A stretch of DNA of 64,000 nucleotides from Bradyrhizobium australiense (GCF_013114825.1 NZ_JAAVLX010000004.1:434001-498000), one strand, 5' to 3'. Counted from the first letter of the stretch, positions 52,846-61,069 are shown. Notes: a model not told the origin generated them from the sequence alone. Program-made: numbers and translations.

Positions 52846-52960
52846 GGCAGGGATGGGCCGGGGTTGCCGGACGCGCAGCCTCGCCCTGCTCCGAGCCAAT
52901 CGTCTGCGAAGCGGCCTGCGCACCACATGGTAGAACATCCGGTTGTGCCTTGACCGCAGC

Positions 52961-53857
52961 TCATCCGTCTGCCTCACCAAGAAAGAAGGACAGCGCCTTG
53001 GCCGTCTCGGACGGTCTTTCTTCCGGAAAGAAGTGGCCGCCGTCGACCGGCCGCCCGTGTACGTTCTCACACCAGCTCCGCCAGATTGCGAGTGGTCCTC
53101 CCTCGGCTTCGTACCACGCCGACAGCGGTCCCGCCTCGCTCCATAGCGCAAGCGTCGGACAGACAATTTTCCGCCCGGCCTCTCGATCCTGCCGGTCGTG
53201 ATCGCGATCGATTGCGGCGGCGGCGCGGTACTCCTCGCAAATGGCGTGTGCGCGCGCCGCGTCCTGCAACATGTCGGCATATTCCCGCTGCACCTCCTCT
53301 GCGATGGCCCGCCCGGAACCCCAGTTAGCAGCAGCGTCCGCGACAATGGCATCGCCGCAACGGGTGAGGATCGTCTCCGGAAGCGGCAACGGCTGCGCCA
53401 GCAGTGACCATGGCCAGAACGCCAGCGCGAGCCGGTCATCGGCGCGATCCCACGCCTCGGAGACCGGGATGACGTCGAGCACGGCCAGCGCATCGACTTG
53501 ATCGGGCGCGTCGAGCGCCATGCGCTGCGCAACCCGGCCTCCCCTGTCATGACCCGCGACCGAAAAGTGCGGGAAGCCGAACCGGTCCATCAGCGCCAGC
53601 ATGTCCGCCGCGAGCGCGCGCTTCGAATAAGGTGCATGGTCCGGCGTGCTTTCTGGACAGCCGCTTCGCCCATAGCCGCGCAGGTCGGCACAGACGACCG
53701 TATATGTCTCGGCCAGACGCGGAGCGACGTCGCGCCACATCAGATGCGTCTCGGGAAAGCCGTGCAGCAGAAGAACCGGCGGCCCGGACCCCGCCCGGCG
53801 CGCGAAAATCTGCGTCGCACCCGTGTCGATCTCGACGGATTGAAAACCCTCGAACAT
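52961..53857 (-). CDS. Alpha/beta hydrolase, haloacetate dehalogenase-like
   Basis: 298-residue hydrolase most like fluoroacetate/haloacetate dehalogenases. The nucleophile Asp and the two carboxylate-binding Args are in GHDRGGRVAQR, the oxyanion/entrance motif is HGFPETHLMWRDVAP, and the catalytic His is in GGHFFPEE. The halide-pocket segment reads FWPWSLLAQP where the fluoroacetate enzyme has His-Trp; the His is Pro here, while the later Tyr (EEYRA) is kept. So dehalogenation is likely only in part, and a different leaving group is possible. It follows the RidA gene after seven bases. Confidence 0.85.
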   Translation of the reverse strand: MFEGFQSVEIDTGATQIFARRAGSGPPVLLLHGFPETHLMWRDVAPRLAETYTVVCADLRGYGRSGCPESTPDHAPYSKRALAADMLALMDRFGFPHFSVAGHDRGGRVAQRMALDAPDQVDALAVLDVIPVSEAWDRADDRLALAFWPWSLLAQPLPLPETILTRCGDAIVADAAANWGSGRAIAEEVQREYADMLQDAARAHAICEEYRAAAAIDRDHDRQDREAGRKIVCPTLALWSEAGPLSAWYEAEGGPLAIWRSWCENVHGRPVDGGHFFPEERPSETAKALSFFLGEADG

Positions 53858-53864
53858 CGCACGC

Positions 53865-54323
53865 TCAGTCCGGCAGCGCGGCGATGGCCACGATCTCGAC
53901 GACGAGATCGGGATGCGCCAGCGCCGCGACTCCGATCACCTCCGACGGCGGCGGGTTGTTATAACTGCAATGTTTCGGACAATGCTCGGCGAAGAATTCA
54001 TCCATGACGTCGAGGCGGAAATTCGGGGAGCTGAGGACGCCGCCGTTCGGAAACGGTCCTTTGACGTACTGGGTGATCTTGACGAGGTGATCGAGCGAGT
54101 TGCCGAGCTCTTCCAGATCCGCTTTGATATTGGTGAGAATGGAGCGCCACTGCATTGCGGCGTCACCGGCCGCGCCACCCTTGACGTTGTTGGGATCATA
54201 ATTTTGGGTCCTGGCCGTGTTGCCGGCCAGAAAGAAATAGCCCTTTGCGCCGGTGACGACCGTGCCTTTTCCCCATGGCATCAATTTGCCGCTCTTCATC
54301 TTCTTGTGGGTGACGAGCTCCAT
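53865..54323 (-). CDS. RidA family protein
   Basis: 152-residue YjgF/YER057c/UK114 (RidA) family protein. It has the fold segment FFLAGNTARTQNYDPN and the family C-terminus region (PPSEVIGVAALAHPDLVVEIVAIAAL). In this last part the conserved arginine of enamine-deaminating RidA is replaced (aligned position reads Ser), so it may not be a standard 2-aminoacrylate deaminase. I started it at MELVTHKK with a GGGAGGAACAG ribosome binding site; the open frame upstream is antisense to a transporter gene. Co-transcribed with the dehalogenase-like hydrolase. Confidence 0.85.
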   Translation of the reverse strand: MELVTHKKMKSGKLMPWGKGTVVTGAKGYFFLAGNTARTQNYDPNNVKGGAAGDAAMQWRSILTNIKADLEELGNSLDHLVKITQYVKGPFPNGGVLSSPNFRLDVMDEFFAEHCPKHCSYNNPPPSEVIGVAALAHPDLVVEIVAIAALPD

Positions 54324-54412
54324 CTGTTCCTCCCGAGAGATCGGCCCCCTGGTCCGGTCATAAAACCCGCGAATACGACAATGGTTCGGGTCTGGGCGTG
54401 AAGGCATGGCTT

Positions 54413-54520
54413 CGCATTTTCTCGGCGGAAGCGCGCCCGAGTTTGCGTCATTTGTCACCCTCATATCGGAGAGGGCACAGGGAAGACAGGGCGCGCGATA
54501 GCTCGCGCTTCGCGCGCCCT
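54413..54520. repeat. Partial copy of the 57.7-kb repeat, with hairpin
   Basis: The sequence from 54413 (GCATGGCTTCGCATTTTCTC and onward) matches the repeat at 57746 (same gene-neutral wording: ...cgcggcgagaagcgcccgag, ...gagggcgcagggaagaccggg) with a few changes. It ends in an 11-bp hairpin AGGGCGCGCGA/TCGCGCGCCCT (54488-54498 and 54510-54520). Confidence 0.65.
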
Positions 54521-54535
54521 GGAATGACGGCGAGA

Positions 54536-55747
54536 TCATGCCGGCATCGGCGCGGGCCGCGCCACCATCATCGGCCGGAACGTCATCATGATCAGGAACG
54601 CGCCGAGTCCCATGATCCACGAGCCAACATAGAGCCAGGCGTAGTTCGCAAAGGTGTCGTAGATCAAACCTCCGGCGAGCGGACCGGTCGCCATGCCGAG
54701 GCTGCCGGCCATGGCGGTGCCGCCGATTACGGTGCCCATCATGCGCAGCGGAAAGTTTTCGCGTACGAGGACGGCATAGAGCGGCATCGTACCTGCATAG
54801 AGAAAGCCGAACAGCGCGGCGACGGCATAGAACGCGGCGAGTTCGCGCACGAAGACGTAGCCGAGCGCGCCGAACGCCTGCGCCAGCAAGCCGAAGACCA
54901 GCACGCGCTTGGCGCCAAAACGATCGCCGAGCAGGCCGAAGGCGATACGGCCGCCCATCCCCGCGAAGCCCTCGACGCTGTAGATGGTGACCGCGGCAAT
55001 CATCGGAATGCCGCAACTGATGGCGTAGCTCACGGTATGGATGATCGGGCCCGAATGCGTGGCGCAACAGAAGAAATTCGTCAGCAACAGGATGATGAAT
55101 TGCGGGGAGCGCAGCGCCTGCGCGAGTGACATCTCCGGTTCCGCCGGCGCGTTCGTTGCAGCGGCAGTGCCACTCTCGAGCGCCGGCGCGCGGCGCACTA
55201 GGAGCGAAACCGGGATCATGATCGCGGCGACGACGAGCGCCACGATCTGCATTGAAGTCCGCCAGTCATGGTTCGAGACCAGCCAGGCGGCCAGCGGCGA
55301 CATCGTCATCGGCGCCATCCCCATGCCGGCTGAAACCAGCGACACCGCCAGGCTGCGATGGGTATCGAACCAGCCGGTAACACAGGCCATCATCGGCGCG
55401 AAGATCGCGGCGCAAGCGCCGCCGACCATCAGCCCGAAGACAAACTGAAAGACGACCAACGAGGTCGCGAGGCTCGCAAGCCCCAGGCTGGCCGCGAGCA
55501 CGGCCGAGCCGGTCAGCACCACCGGCAGCGGCCCCAGCCGGTCGGACAAGGTGCCCCAGATCATGCTGGTGAAGGCCATCGCGAGAAAGCCGATCGTCAT
55601 CGCGCTGGATACGCCGGTCACCGACCAACCGGTATCCCGCGCGATCGGCTGCAAAAACACCGGCAGCGAAAACATGCCCCCGATCGCGACACAGCCAAGC
55701 AAGCCGCCGGCGGCGACGATTACCCAGCGGTAGTGAGAATTGGTCAT
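54536..55747 (-). CDS. MFS transporter, OxlT/MCT-like
   Basis: 403-residue MFS protein with twelve hydrophobic helices. The first helix region is WVIVAAGGLLGCVAIGGMFSLPVFLQPIARDTGW, and the loop between helices 2 and 3 is GTLSDRLGPLPVVLTGSAV, as in the oxalate/formate and monocarboxylate group. It may move organic acids; specificity is not known. The start at MTNSHYR (55747) has AGGGAG upstream. It lies in a convergent gap with the RidA gene through a repeat. Confidence 0.85.
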   Translation of the reverse strand: MTNSHYRWVIVAAGGLLGCVAIGGMFSLPVFLQPIARDTGWSVTGVSSAMTIGFLAMAFTSMIWGTLSDRLGPLPVVLTGSAVLAASLGLASLATSLVVFQFVFGLMVGGACAAIFAPMMACVTGWFDTHRSLAVSLVSAGMGMAPMTMSPLAAWLVSNHDWRTSMQIVALVVAAIMIPVSLLVRRAPALESGTAAATNAPAEPEMSLAQALRSPQFIILLLTNFFCCATHSGPIIHTVSYAISCGIPMIAAVTIYSVEGFAGMGGRIAFGLLGDRFGAKRVLVFGLLAQAFGALGYVFVRELAAFYAVAALFGFLYAGTMPLYAVLVRENFPLRMMGTVIGGTAMAGSLGMATGPLAGGLIYDTFANYAWLYVGSWIMGLGAFLIMMTFRPMMVARPAPMPA

Positions 55748-55976
55748 TCCTGGTCTCCCTACAGTTCCCTTTGTCTGGAAGACGAATGGGACGGGCCGGA
55801 ACCGACAGGTTCGGGGACACACCTGATCATTTTTTCGGTGCGGTCCATGAATCAGTTGTTAGGTTGCTCAGCGCAATTGCGAGGCCACGTGGGCTTACTC
55901 GATCGGCGGAATAGGCTACGGTTTCCAACTTGCGTCTTCCGATCACCGGCAACTGTTTTGCAGAATTCACCAGATC

Positions 55977-56474
55977 GTGACCATCCGCCCGATCGTCCGC
56001 TATCCCGACCCTCGGCTTGTGCTCCCGGCGCAGCCGGTGACCGTATTTGACTACGCGCTGCGCGCTCTCGCCGCCGATCTGCTCGAGACGATACATGCCG
56101 CACCCGGTATCGGGATCACCGCCCCGCATATCGGCGTCTCCCTGCGGGTCGTGGTGCTCGATCTGGACCCCGTCGAGGGCGCGCGAACCTATGTCAATCC
56201 GGAGATCATCTGGGCATCGCCTGAGATGATCCTGCATCGGGAAGGCAGCGTCTCGATGCCGGGGGTCAACGACGAGGTGAGCCGCCACGCGCGCGTCCGG
56301 ATCAGCTATCAAGACGTCGACGGCAACCTGCAGACCGAGGAATCGGAGGGGCTGCGCGCCGTCTGCCACCAGCATGAGATCGACCAGTTGAACGGCGTGT
56401 TCTGGATCAAGCGGCTGTCCCGCCTCAAGCGCGAGCGGCTGATCAAGCGGTTTGAAAAGATGTCGCGGAATTAG
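55977..56474 (+). CDS. Peptide deformylase-like protein, metal site degenerate
   Basis: 165-residue member of the peptide deformylase family. The fold is intact, but the three signature motifs are altered. Motif I reads GIGITAPH (normally GxGLAAxQ), motif II reads EGSVS (the zinc/iron ligand Cys of EGCLS is Ser91), and motif III reads HEIDQ (the second His of HExDH is Gln137). So two of the three metal ligands are gone and standard deformylase activity is unlikely. The start codon is GTG. It may be a non-catalytic binding protein; a canonical def probably lies elsewhere. Confidence 0.86.
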   Translation: MTIRPIVRYPDPRLVLPAQPVTVFDYALRALAADLLETIHAAPGIGITAPHIGVSLRVVVLDLDPVEGARTYVNPEIIWASPEMILHREGSVSMPGVNDEVSRHARVRISYQDVDGNLQTEESEGLRAVCHQHEIDQLNGVFWIKRLSRLKRERLIKRFEKMSRN

Positions 56475-56487
56475 ACCGTGGGCGAGT

Positions 56488-56607
56488 TAGTTCTACTGCG
56501 TCACAAGTTCCTCATGGCTAGGAACGCGAAGCGCGCCTCGAACCATGAGGCCCGTCTGTGGCCTACATCCTTCGAGACGCCCGCTCTGCGGGCTCCTCAG
56601 GATGAGG
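56488..56607. repeat. MITE-like intergenic element with two internal hairpins
   Basis: Left end TAGTTCTACTGCGTCA (56488-56503), then an inverted pair CCTCATGG/CCATGAGG (56510-56517, 56543-56550), then a second hairpin CATCCT...AGGATG (56566-56604) with inner CCCGC-TCT-GCGGG. It lies between the deformylase-like gene and the VOC gene. A fragment at 50409-50456 supplies the matching right end. I recognise related motifs from Bradyrhizobium intergenic DNA. Confidence 0.65.
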
Positions 56608-56629
56608 GTTTTGAGCAGCTAACCCGCCA

Positions 56630-57103
56630 TCATCCCGTCGCCGCTCGTTCGATCTCGGCTATGTCGATCTTCTTCATCGTCATCATTTTGTCCATCGCGC
56701 GCCTGGCGGCATCACGATCGGATCCGTTGATAATCTCGAGCAACCGCTTGGGCGTGATCTGCCAGGAAAAGCCCCAACGGTCCTTGCACCATCCGCAAGG
56801 CCCTTCCTCGCCTCCATTGGCGATGATGGCATTCCAATAGCGGTCGGTATCCTCCTGGCTATCGGTCTGGACCATGAAGCTCACCGCCTCGTTCGGCGTG
56901 TAGTTGGGTCCGCCGTTCAGCCCCACGAAGCGCCGGCCGAGCACGGTGAACTCGACCGTCAGTTCCTCGCCCTGCCCCACGGCCGGCTTAGGGGATGCAT
57001 GGCCTGCAACGACACGGCTGTCAGGAAAGGTCGCGGCGTAAAACTTCGCCGCCTCACGCGCTCTGCCCTGATCGAACCACAGGCATGTTACAAGCTCTGC
57101 CAT
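56630..57103 (-). CDS. VOC family protein, PhnB-like
   Basis: 157-residue VOC protein of the PhnB/3-demethylubiquinone-methyltransferase-like group. It reads AELVTCLWFDQGRAREAAKFYAATFPDSRV, then a GGPNYTPNEAVSFMVQTDSQEDTDRYWNAIIANGGEEGPCGWCKDRWGFSWQITP, which is the family's core with a Cys-Gly-Trp-Cys. It is a clear paralogue of the protein at 58392-58871. The function in this group is unknown; no metal or methyltransferase activity is implied. Confidence 0.87.
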   Translation of the reverse strand: MAELVTCLWFDQGRAREAAKFYAATFPDSRVVAGHASPKPAVGQGEELTVEFTVLGRRFVGLNGGPNYTPNEAVSFMVQTDSQEDTDRYWNAIIANGGEEGPCGWCKDRWGFSWQITPKRLLEIINGSDRDAARRAMDKMMTMKKIDIAEIERAATG

Positions 57104-57306
57104 CGCAATCTCCTTTCAAAAACGCGCGCCGCCGACTGGCTTTCCAGGGTAGCGCCCGGGCGTCCACGCCATCGCCCCCCGGGCGAAGCGAGCGTCCCTC
57201 CATTAAGATTACGCTTTAACCAATAGTTAATTATGTCTTTGCTGGCACGAAACGCACGGCATAGCGTTAGGAACGCTGGTCAGTAACCTAGGATTGGGTG
57301 AGTGCC

Positions 57307-57636
57307 ATGACCTATAGAACGACGTTTATCGCGTCTCTCAGTGCAGTCGCGCTTGTCCTTGCCGCTAGCGCGGCATCTGCCGATCCGGGCGTCGCGCCGG
57401 CGCGTCCGGCTTTCCCGGCATTCCCCAAATCGGGGCATCATCACCATCACCGGGGAGTAAGCGGTTTCTGGCCGGCCGGCGGCGTCGTCTACGGTCTGCC
57501 GAGTGATGTCGACCGACCGCTCGTCGTGGAGACTCCGCCACTCAAAACATCGGACGATATCCGCTTCACGTGCGTGTACGATATTCCCTGGGATTACGTC
57601 CATCGATGCCCGCAGTTTAATACGCCTCGGCAGTAG
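57307..57636 (+). CDS. Small exported protein with a His cluster
   Basis: 109-residue exported protein: signal peptide MTYRTTFIASLSAVALVLAASAASA, then a Pro/His/Gly-rich short mature part with a five-His run (SGHHHHHRGV) that could bind metal such as zinc, nickel or copper, and the C-terminal half with two cysteines (FTCVYD, HRCPQF) that may pair. No family I recognise. The alternative GTG at 57298 would add three residues. Conserved hypothetical in related genomes (inference). Confidence 0.65.
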   Translation: MTYRTTFIASLSAVALVLAASAASADPGVAPARPAFPAFPKSGHHHHHRGVSGFWPAGGVVYGLPSDVDRPLVVETPPLKTSDDIRFTCVYDIPWDYVHRCPQFNTPRQ

Positions 57637-58391
57637 TTTTGTGAACGCGTAGGCGCAATAGCGCAGTTATTTAACGACGGCGACATTCGACCTGGCGGGA
57701 GGCCTGTTCCGCCTTTGACTGATCTACGTTTCAAACAGCATGAGGGTATGGCTCCGCGTTCTCGCGGCGAGAAGCGCCCGAGCTTTTGCGTCATCTAAAG
57801 ACCCTCTGCATCATCAGAGGGCGCAGGGAAGACCGGGTGCTTGCTGCACCCGAGGTCTCGTGTGCAATTGCGCACTAAGAACGCGCACACGAGCATACAG
57901 GTACAGCGGGGGCATCCCGGCCTTCCCTGCGCAGTGGCTTTACGGCTTACTTCGTGCTCTTCCCGGAGAACGGCTCTTTTGCCTCCGTCATCGGCGGGAC
58001 ACTTCCCGCCAACTTAGCGCCAGCACCGCGGCGCCCGAACCACACGACTTCGCCGTACGCTTACCTCGCGCATCGTCTAGCGCGCATTCAGCGTCCACCG
58101 CATCTCACCGCACGTTCGTGACGATGGCCAACGCCCCTCATCCGCCGTGAGATGGGCGGAGTTATGCGGCTGATTTGGGTGAGAACGAAAGCGGAATATT
58201 TTTGCTTCCTGGGCTTGACACGATTTCTGAAAATCCGAATTGATTTGCCGTCATGACGATTTGTGACGCGGGCTTGAGCCACCGTTGAAAAAAGAGTTCA
58301 GCGATGTCGGAACGCGACTTGTTCGATCGTCCTTTGCCGGTACCGGCGCGGGCAAGCCTCGCGCCTGCGGAAAAATGTAAGGAGAACAACG
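57637..58391. other. 755-base gene-free region with a large repeat
   Basis: No credible gene. It holds the repeat at 57746-58150. After it, 58215-58220 reads TTGACA, a good -35 box with a poor -10 (AATTGA) 17 bases on, and a 41-codon ORF (58304-58429) that overlaps the start of the VOC gene at 58392. The ORF has no strong support. Confidence 0.55.
57746..58150. repeat. Large dispersed intergenic repeat (about 400 bases)
   Basis: Starts as GTATGGCTCCGCGTTCTCGC and continues through GAGGGCGCAGGGAAGACCGGG, TTCCCTGCGCAGTGGCTTTA and CCACACGACTTCGCCGTACG. I recognise this as a family present in many copies in Bradyrhizobium genomes (from memory). A partial second copy is at 54413-54520. It has no long open frame of its own. 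Boundaries are approximate. Confidence 0.65.
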
Positions 58392-58871
58392 ATGAACAAG
58401 AACACGATCTGCCTGTGGTACAACTATGACGCCGAAGAGGCCGCGCTGTTTTACGCCAAAACCTTTCCCGACAGCAGCGTCGGCGCGGTGTGTAAAGCGC
58501 CTTCCAACTTTCCGGGCGGCAGGGCCGGCGACGTCCTGACCGTGCAGTTCACGGTGTGCGGCGTGCCATGCATCGGCCTCAACGGCGGCGACATCTTCAA
58601 GCACAGCGAAGCCTTTTCGTTCCAGATCGCCACCGACAACCAGGAAGAGACCGACCGCTACTGGAACGCGATCATCGGCAATGGCGGCACGGAAAGCGCC
58701 TGCGGCTGGTGCAAGGACAAATGGGGCCTGTCATGGCAGATCACGCCGCGCGTGCTGACCGACGCGATGGCCAAGGGCGGCGATGTCGCCAAGCGCGCGT
58801 TCGAAGCGATGATGCCGATGGGGAAGATCGACGTGGCGAAGATCGAGGCGGCAGTGCGCGGCGACCCGTAG
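58392..58871 (+). CDS. VOC family protein, PhnB-like (second copy)
   Basis: 159-residue VOC protein, paralogue of the one at 56630-57103. It has the same core: TICLWYNYDAEEAALFYAKTFPDSSVGAV, then CIGLNGGDIFKHSEAFSFQIATDNQEETDRYWNAIIGNGGTESACGWCKDKWGLSWQITP. The start ATG follows AAGGAG. A third-position GC-rich codon pattern matches the rest of the genome. Probably a small-molecule-binding or metal enzyme of unknown substrate. It is convergent with a serine hydrolase gene across nine bases. Confidence 0.87.
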   Translation: MNKNTICLWYNYDAEEAALFYAKTFPDSSVGAVCKAPSNFPGGRAGDVLTVQFTVCGVPCIGLNGGDIFKHSEAFSFQIATDNQEETDRYWNAIIGNGGTESACGWCKDKWGLSWQITPRVLTDAMAKGGDVAKRAFEAMMPMGKIDVAKIEAAVRGDP

Positions 58872-58879
58872 GGCGGGCG

Positions 58880-60130
58880 TTAACCGCCCGCCATTAAGTC
58901 CTTCGCCAGCGCCATGTAGGCCGGCAGCGTCACGGGATCATTGGCGGCGTTGCCGGCGGCCGGGTGTGAGGCATAGCGCGCGATCACCATCTCGGCCTTC
59001 GGATCGATATAGATGCCTTGCCCGTGAACGCCACGCGCCATGAAGGCGCCGTGCGCATTGTGCGTCACCCACCACTGGTTCCGGTATGAGGCGCCTGATA
59101 ATGTGGTGTAGCCGGCGGGCTTGAACTTCTCGGGATCGCCGCCGCGCGCGATGTCCTCGACCACTTGAGACGGCACGATCTGGCGGCCATTGAACCGGCC
59201 GTGATTGCGGATCGTCTCGCCGAAGCGGGCCAGATCGCGCAGTGTCGTCGAAAGCCCGCCACCGCCGCTTTCGGTGCCTATGCGGTCGACGTGATAATGC
59301 GCGTCCTCCTCCGCGCCGATCGGAATCCAGATCCGCTCAGATAGCAGATCGGACAGGCTCAATCCGCTCGCCCGCCGGCAAATCCAGGCCAGCACGTCTG
59401 AATTGACAGTCTTGTAGGCGAAGGCCTTGCCGTGCTCGCCCTGCTTCTTCTGCGCGCACAGGAAATCGAAAATATTGGTCGCACCCTCGTAGCCCGGCTC
59501 GATCGGAGCCATGCCGTTCGCCCGCCGCAGCCCAAACACGCCGGAATTCTTGTCGGCATAAACTTCCGTGTATTCGAGGCCCGTGGTCATATCCATCGCC
59601 TCGTGCACGCGCGCATCAGCGAATGCGCTGGTCTTCAACTCCGGCACATATTCCGTGATCGGCGCCTGCGGATCGATCTTGCCTTCCGCCACTAGGATGC
59701 CAGCGAGCGTGCCGGTGAACGATTTTGTCACCGACATCGCGATGTGCGGCTTGTGCGGCTTAAGCGCGCCGAAATAGCGCTCGTAGATCAATTTGCCCCG
59801 GTGCAGCACAGCGATGCCGTCGGCATAGGTCTCCTCGAGCATGCGCGCGAACGTCATCGGCCGGCCGTCCATGGTGACCGAACTGGATGCGCCGATATCA
59901 TGCTCTTCCCGCGGCAACACGGACGCAGGCCCTGCGCCGCGCCAGACATTCACCGTCGGCACCAGCTGGCGGATATTGCTCCACGCCCAACGCAATTCGG
60001 GGAAACTGCGGAACGATCCGCTATGGAAAGTGATAGTTTTATCCGGCGGCGGGGGAAAGCCCTGCATCCATTCCAGCGTTTGCGGATCGGTCGGGGTGGC
60101 GGTCTGGCTGGAGGCGGTCGCGACGGACAT
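58880..60130 (-). CDS. Serine hydrolase (beta-lactamase class C-like family)
   Basis: 416-residue member of the beta-lactamase/DD-peptidase fold, closer to the 6-aminohexanoate-dimer hydrolase/esterase group. The nucleophile motif SxxK is Ser in MSVTKSFTGTLAG, the Tyr region is FAYKTVNSDVLAW, and the C-terminal part has FMARGVHGQGIYID. No signal peptide is visible, so it is probably cytosolic. Antibiotic resistance is not implied; the substrate is unknown. It stands alone and ends near the VOC gene. Confidence 0.87.
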   Translation of the reverse strand: MSVATASSQTATPTDPQTLEWMQGFPPPPDKTITFHSGSFRSFPELRWAWSNIRQLVPTVNVWRGAGPASVLPREEHDIGASSSVTMDGRPMTFARMLEETYADGIAVLHRGKLIYERYFGALKPHKPHIAMSVTKSFTGTLAGILVAEGKIDPQAPITEYVPELKTSAFADARVHEAMDMTTGLEYTEVYADKNSGVFGLRRANGMAPIEPGYEGATNIFDFLCAQKKQGEHGKAFAYKTVNSDVLAWICRRASGLSLSDLLSERIWIPIGAEEDAHYHVDRIGTESGGGGLSTTLRDLARFGETIRNHGRFNGRQIVPSQVVEDIARGGDPEKFKPAGYTTLSGASYRNQWWVTHNAHGAFMARGVHGQGIYIDPKAEMVIARYASHPAAGNAANDPVTLPAYMALAKDLMAGG

Positions 60131-60481
60131 GAAGTCTGCTCCGAGCGGCGATCCCGATGTCGTACCATGCGGTCACCCACCGCACATCCCGCCTTTGCGC
60201 CGGGGTAACCGTCACTGCAAGCAGTTGTGGAAGCAGCACGTAGAGTGAGTTCGCGATAGGAAACCGCCATTCAATCCGCCCGGAGACGTCGAATGCGGTG
60301 GATTACGCCTTCTAATCCACCCTACTCGCTGAAAATCAGAAGTGGTTTACAGCTATGCCAGTTTTGCCGCAGCTCGCCACGAGATCGCGCTTTCACGGGA
60401 GGCAAGTCAGCACGCAGCCCCATGCCCTTGAAGCGATTCGTCGGCCTGTGAACTCGGACTGTAGACAAAGAGCAAATTGCC
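60131..60481. other. Gene-free gap with a short hairpin repeat
   Basis: About 350 bases between the serine hydrolase start and the unknown protein. The only structure I see is the hairpin repeat at 60298-60320; no gene is supported. Confidence 0.5.
60292..60325. repeat. Short hairpin repeat (GTGGATTA type), copy 1
   Basis: GTGGATTA-N7-TAATCCAC (60298-60320) is a perfect 8-bp hairpin, followed by CCTAC. A second, slightly degenerate copy is at 62322-62358 in the same orientation. It belongs to the GGTGGATTACGCC...TAATCCACCCTAC repeats seen in Bradyrhizobium (from memory). Confidence 0.65.
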
Positions 60482-61069
60482 CTAAAGCACAACGTCCTCG
60501 GGCGGCTTACGTGGACGCAGCTTGCGCCTCTTTGGCGTGGGGCGGCTAGTAGACCGATTCTCCGTAAACCTTCTTAGCTGCTCTTCTCTGATCCTTTCGA
60601 AACGGCGGAGACCATCGTGAAACTCGCTTTCGCCCGCTCTTTGCTGCGTGTTCTGTCCGATGAGGCCGGACGCGACAATTTGTAGAACGCCCTTATACAT
60701 CGTGTGCTCCGCCATCATCTTGTCGAACGTTCCATCTTTCCACCAGCGATCGATGTGGGCTTGATCGAGCGTGCCGGCGCGACCGCGATCTAAACAATCC
60801 TGCATCTCGTCGGTCAGTTGGAGCGCGTTGGCGATTACGTCGTTCGGCCAATAGCCATGAAGATCACGGAATTTGATCGCACTATCGATCACTGCCTTCA
60901 TCTGGATCAGTAATTCGTGGGGCTTGCCGGCACCGCGGACAATCCTAACCATATTGGCAGCGACTTCTCGGAGAGCGCCGGAGAGCTCGTGTTTCGCCCA
61001 ATCGCGCTCCCGTTCGCGGTCTCTCTCTTCCTTGTCCGGCCCTCCTCCGTCGATGACCTTGAAGCTCAT
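60482..61069 (-). CDS. Unknown protein, charged and helical
   Basis: 195-residue cytosolic protein of unknown function. The N-terminus MSFKVIDGGG and a charged stretch (PDKEERDRERERDWAKHELSG) precede helical segments (EVAANMVRIVRGAGKPHELLIQMKAVIDSAIKF) and a C-terminal Arg-rich tail. No family is recognised. Codon use and composition are less GC-rich than the neighbours, which hints at a later-acquired gene. I chose the ATG at 61069. It is divergent from the HTH-like gene. Confidence 0.6.
   Translation of the reverse strand: MSFKVIDGGGPDKEERDRERERDWAKHELSGALREVAANMVRIVRGAGKPHELLIQMKAVIDSAIKFRDLHGYWPNDVIANALQLTDEMQDCLDRGRAGTLDQAHIDRWWKDGTFDKMMAEHTMYKGVLQIVASGLIGQNTQQRAGESEFHDGLRRFERIREEQLRRFTENRSTSRPTPKRRKLRPRKPPEDVVL

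Noticed and set aside
52249..53550. 433-residue open frame antisense to the cupin and hydrolase region
   Set aside because: Spans a cupin, a decayed gene and a hydrolase in an unrelated frame; Arg-rich shadow.
58880..60130. Beta-lactamase resistance gene
   Set aside because: The SxxK and Tyr motifs only show the serine hydrolase fold; no signal peptide and closer to esterase/amide hydrolases.
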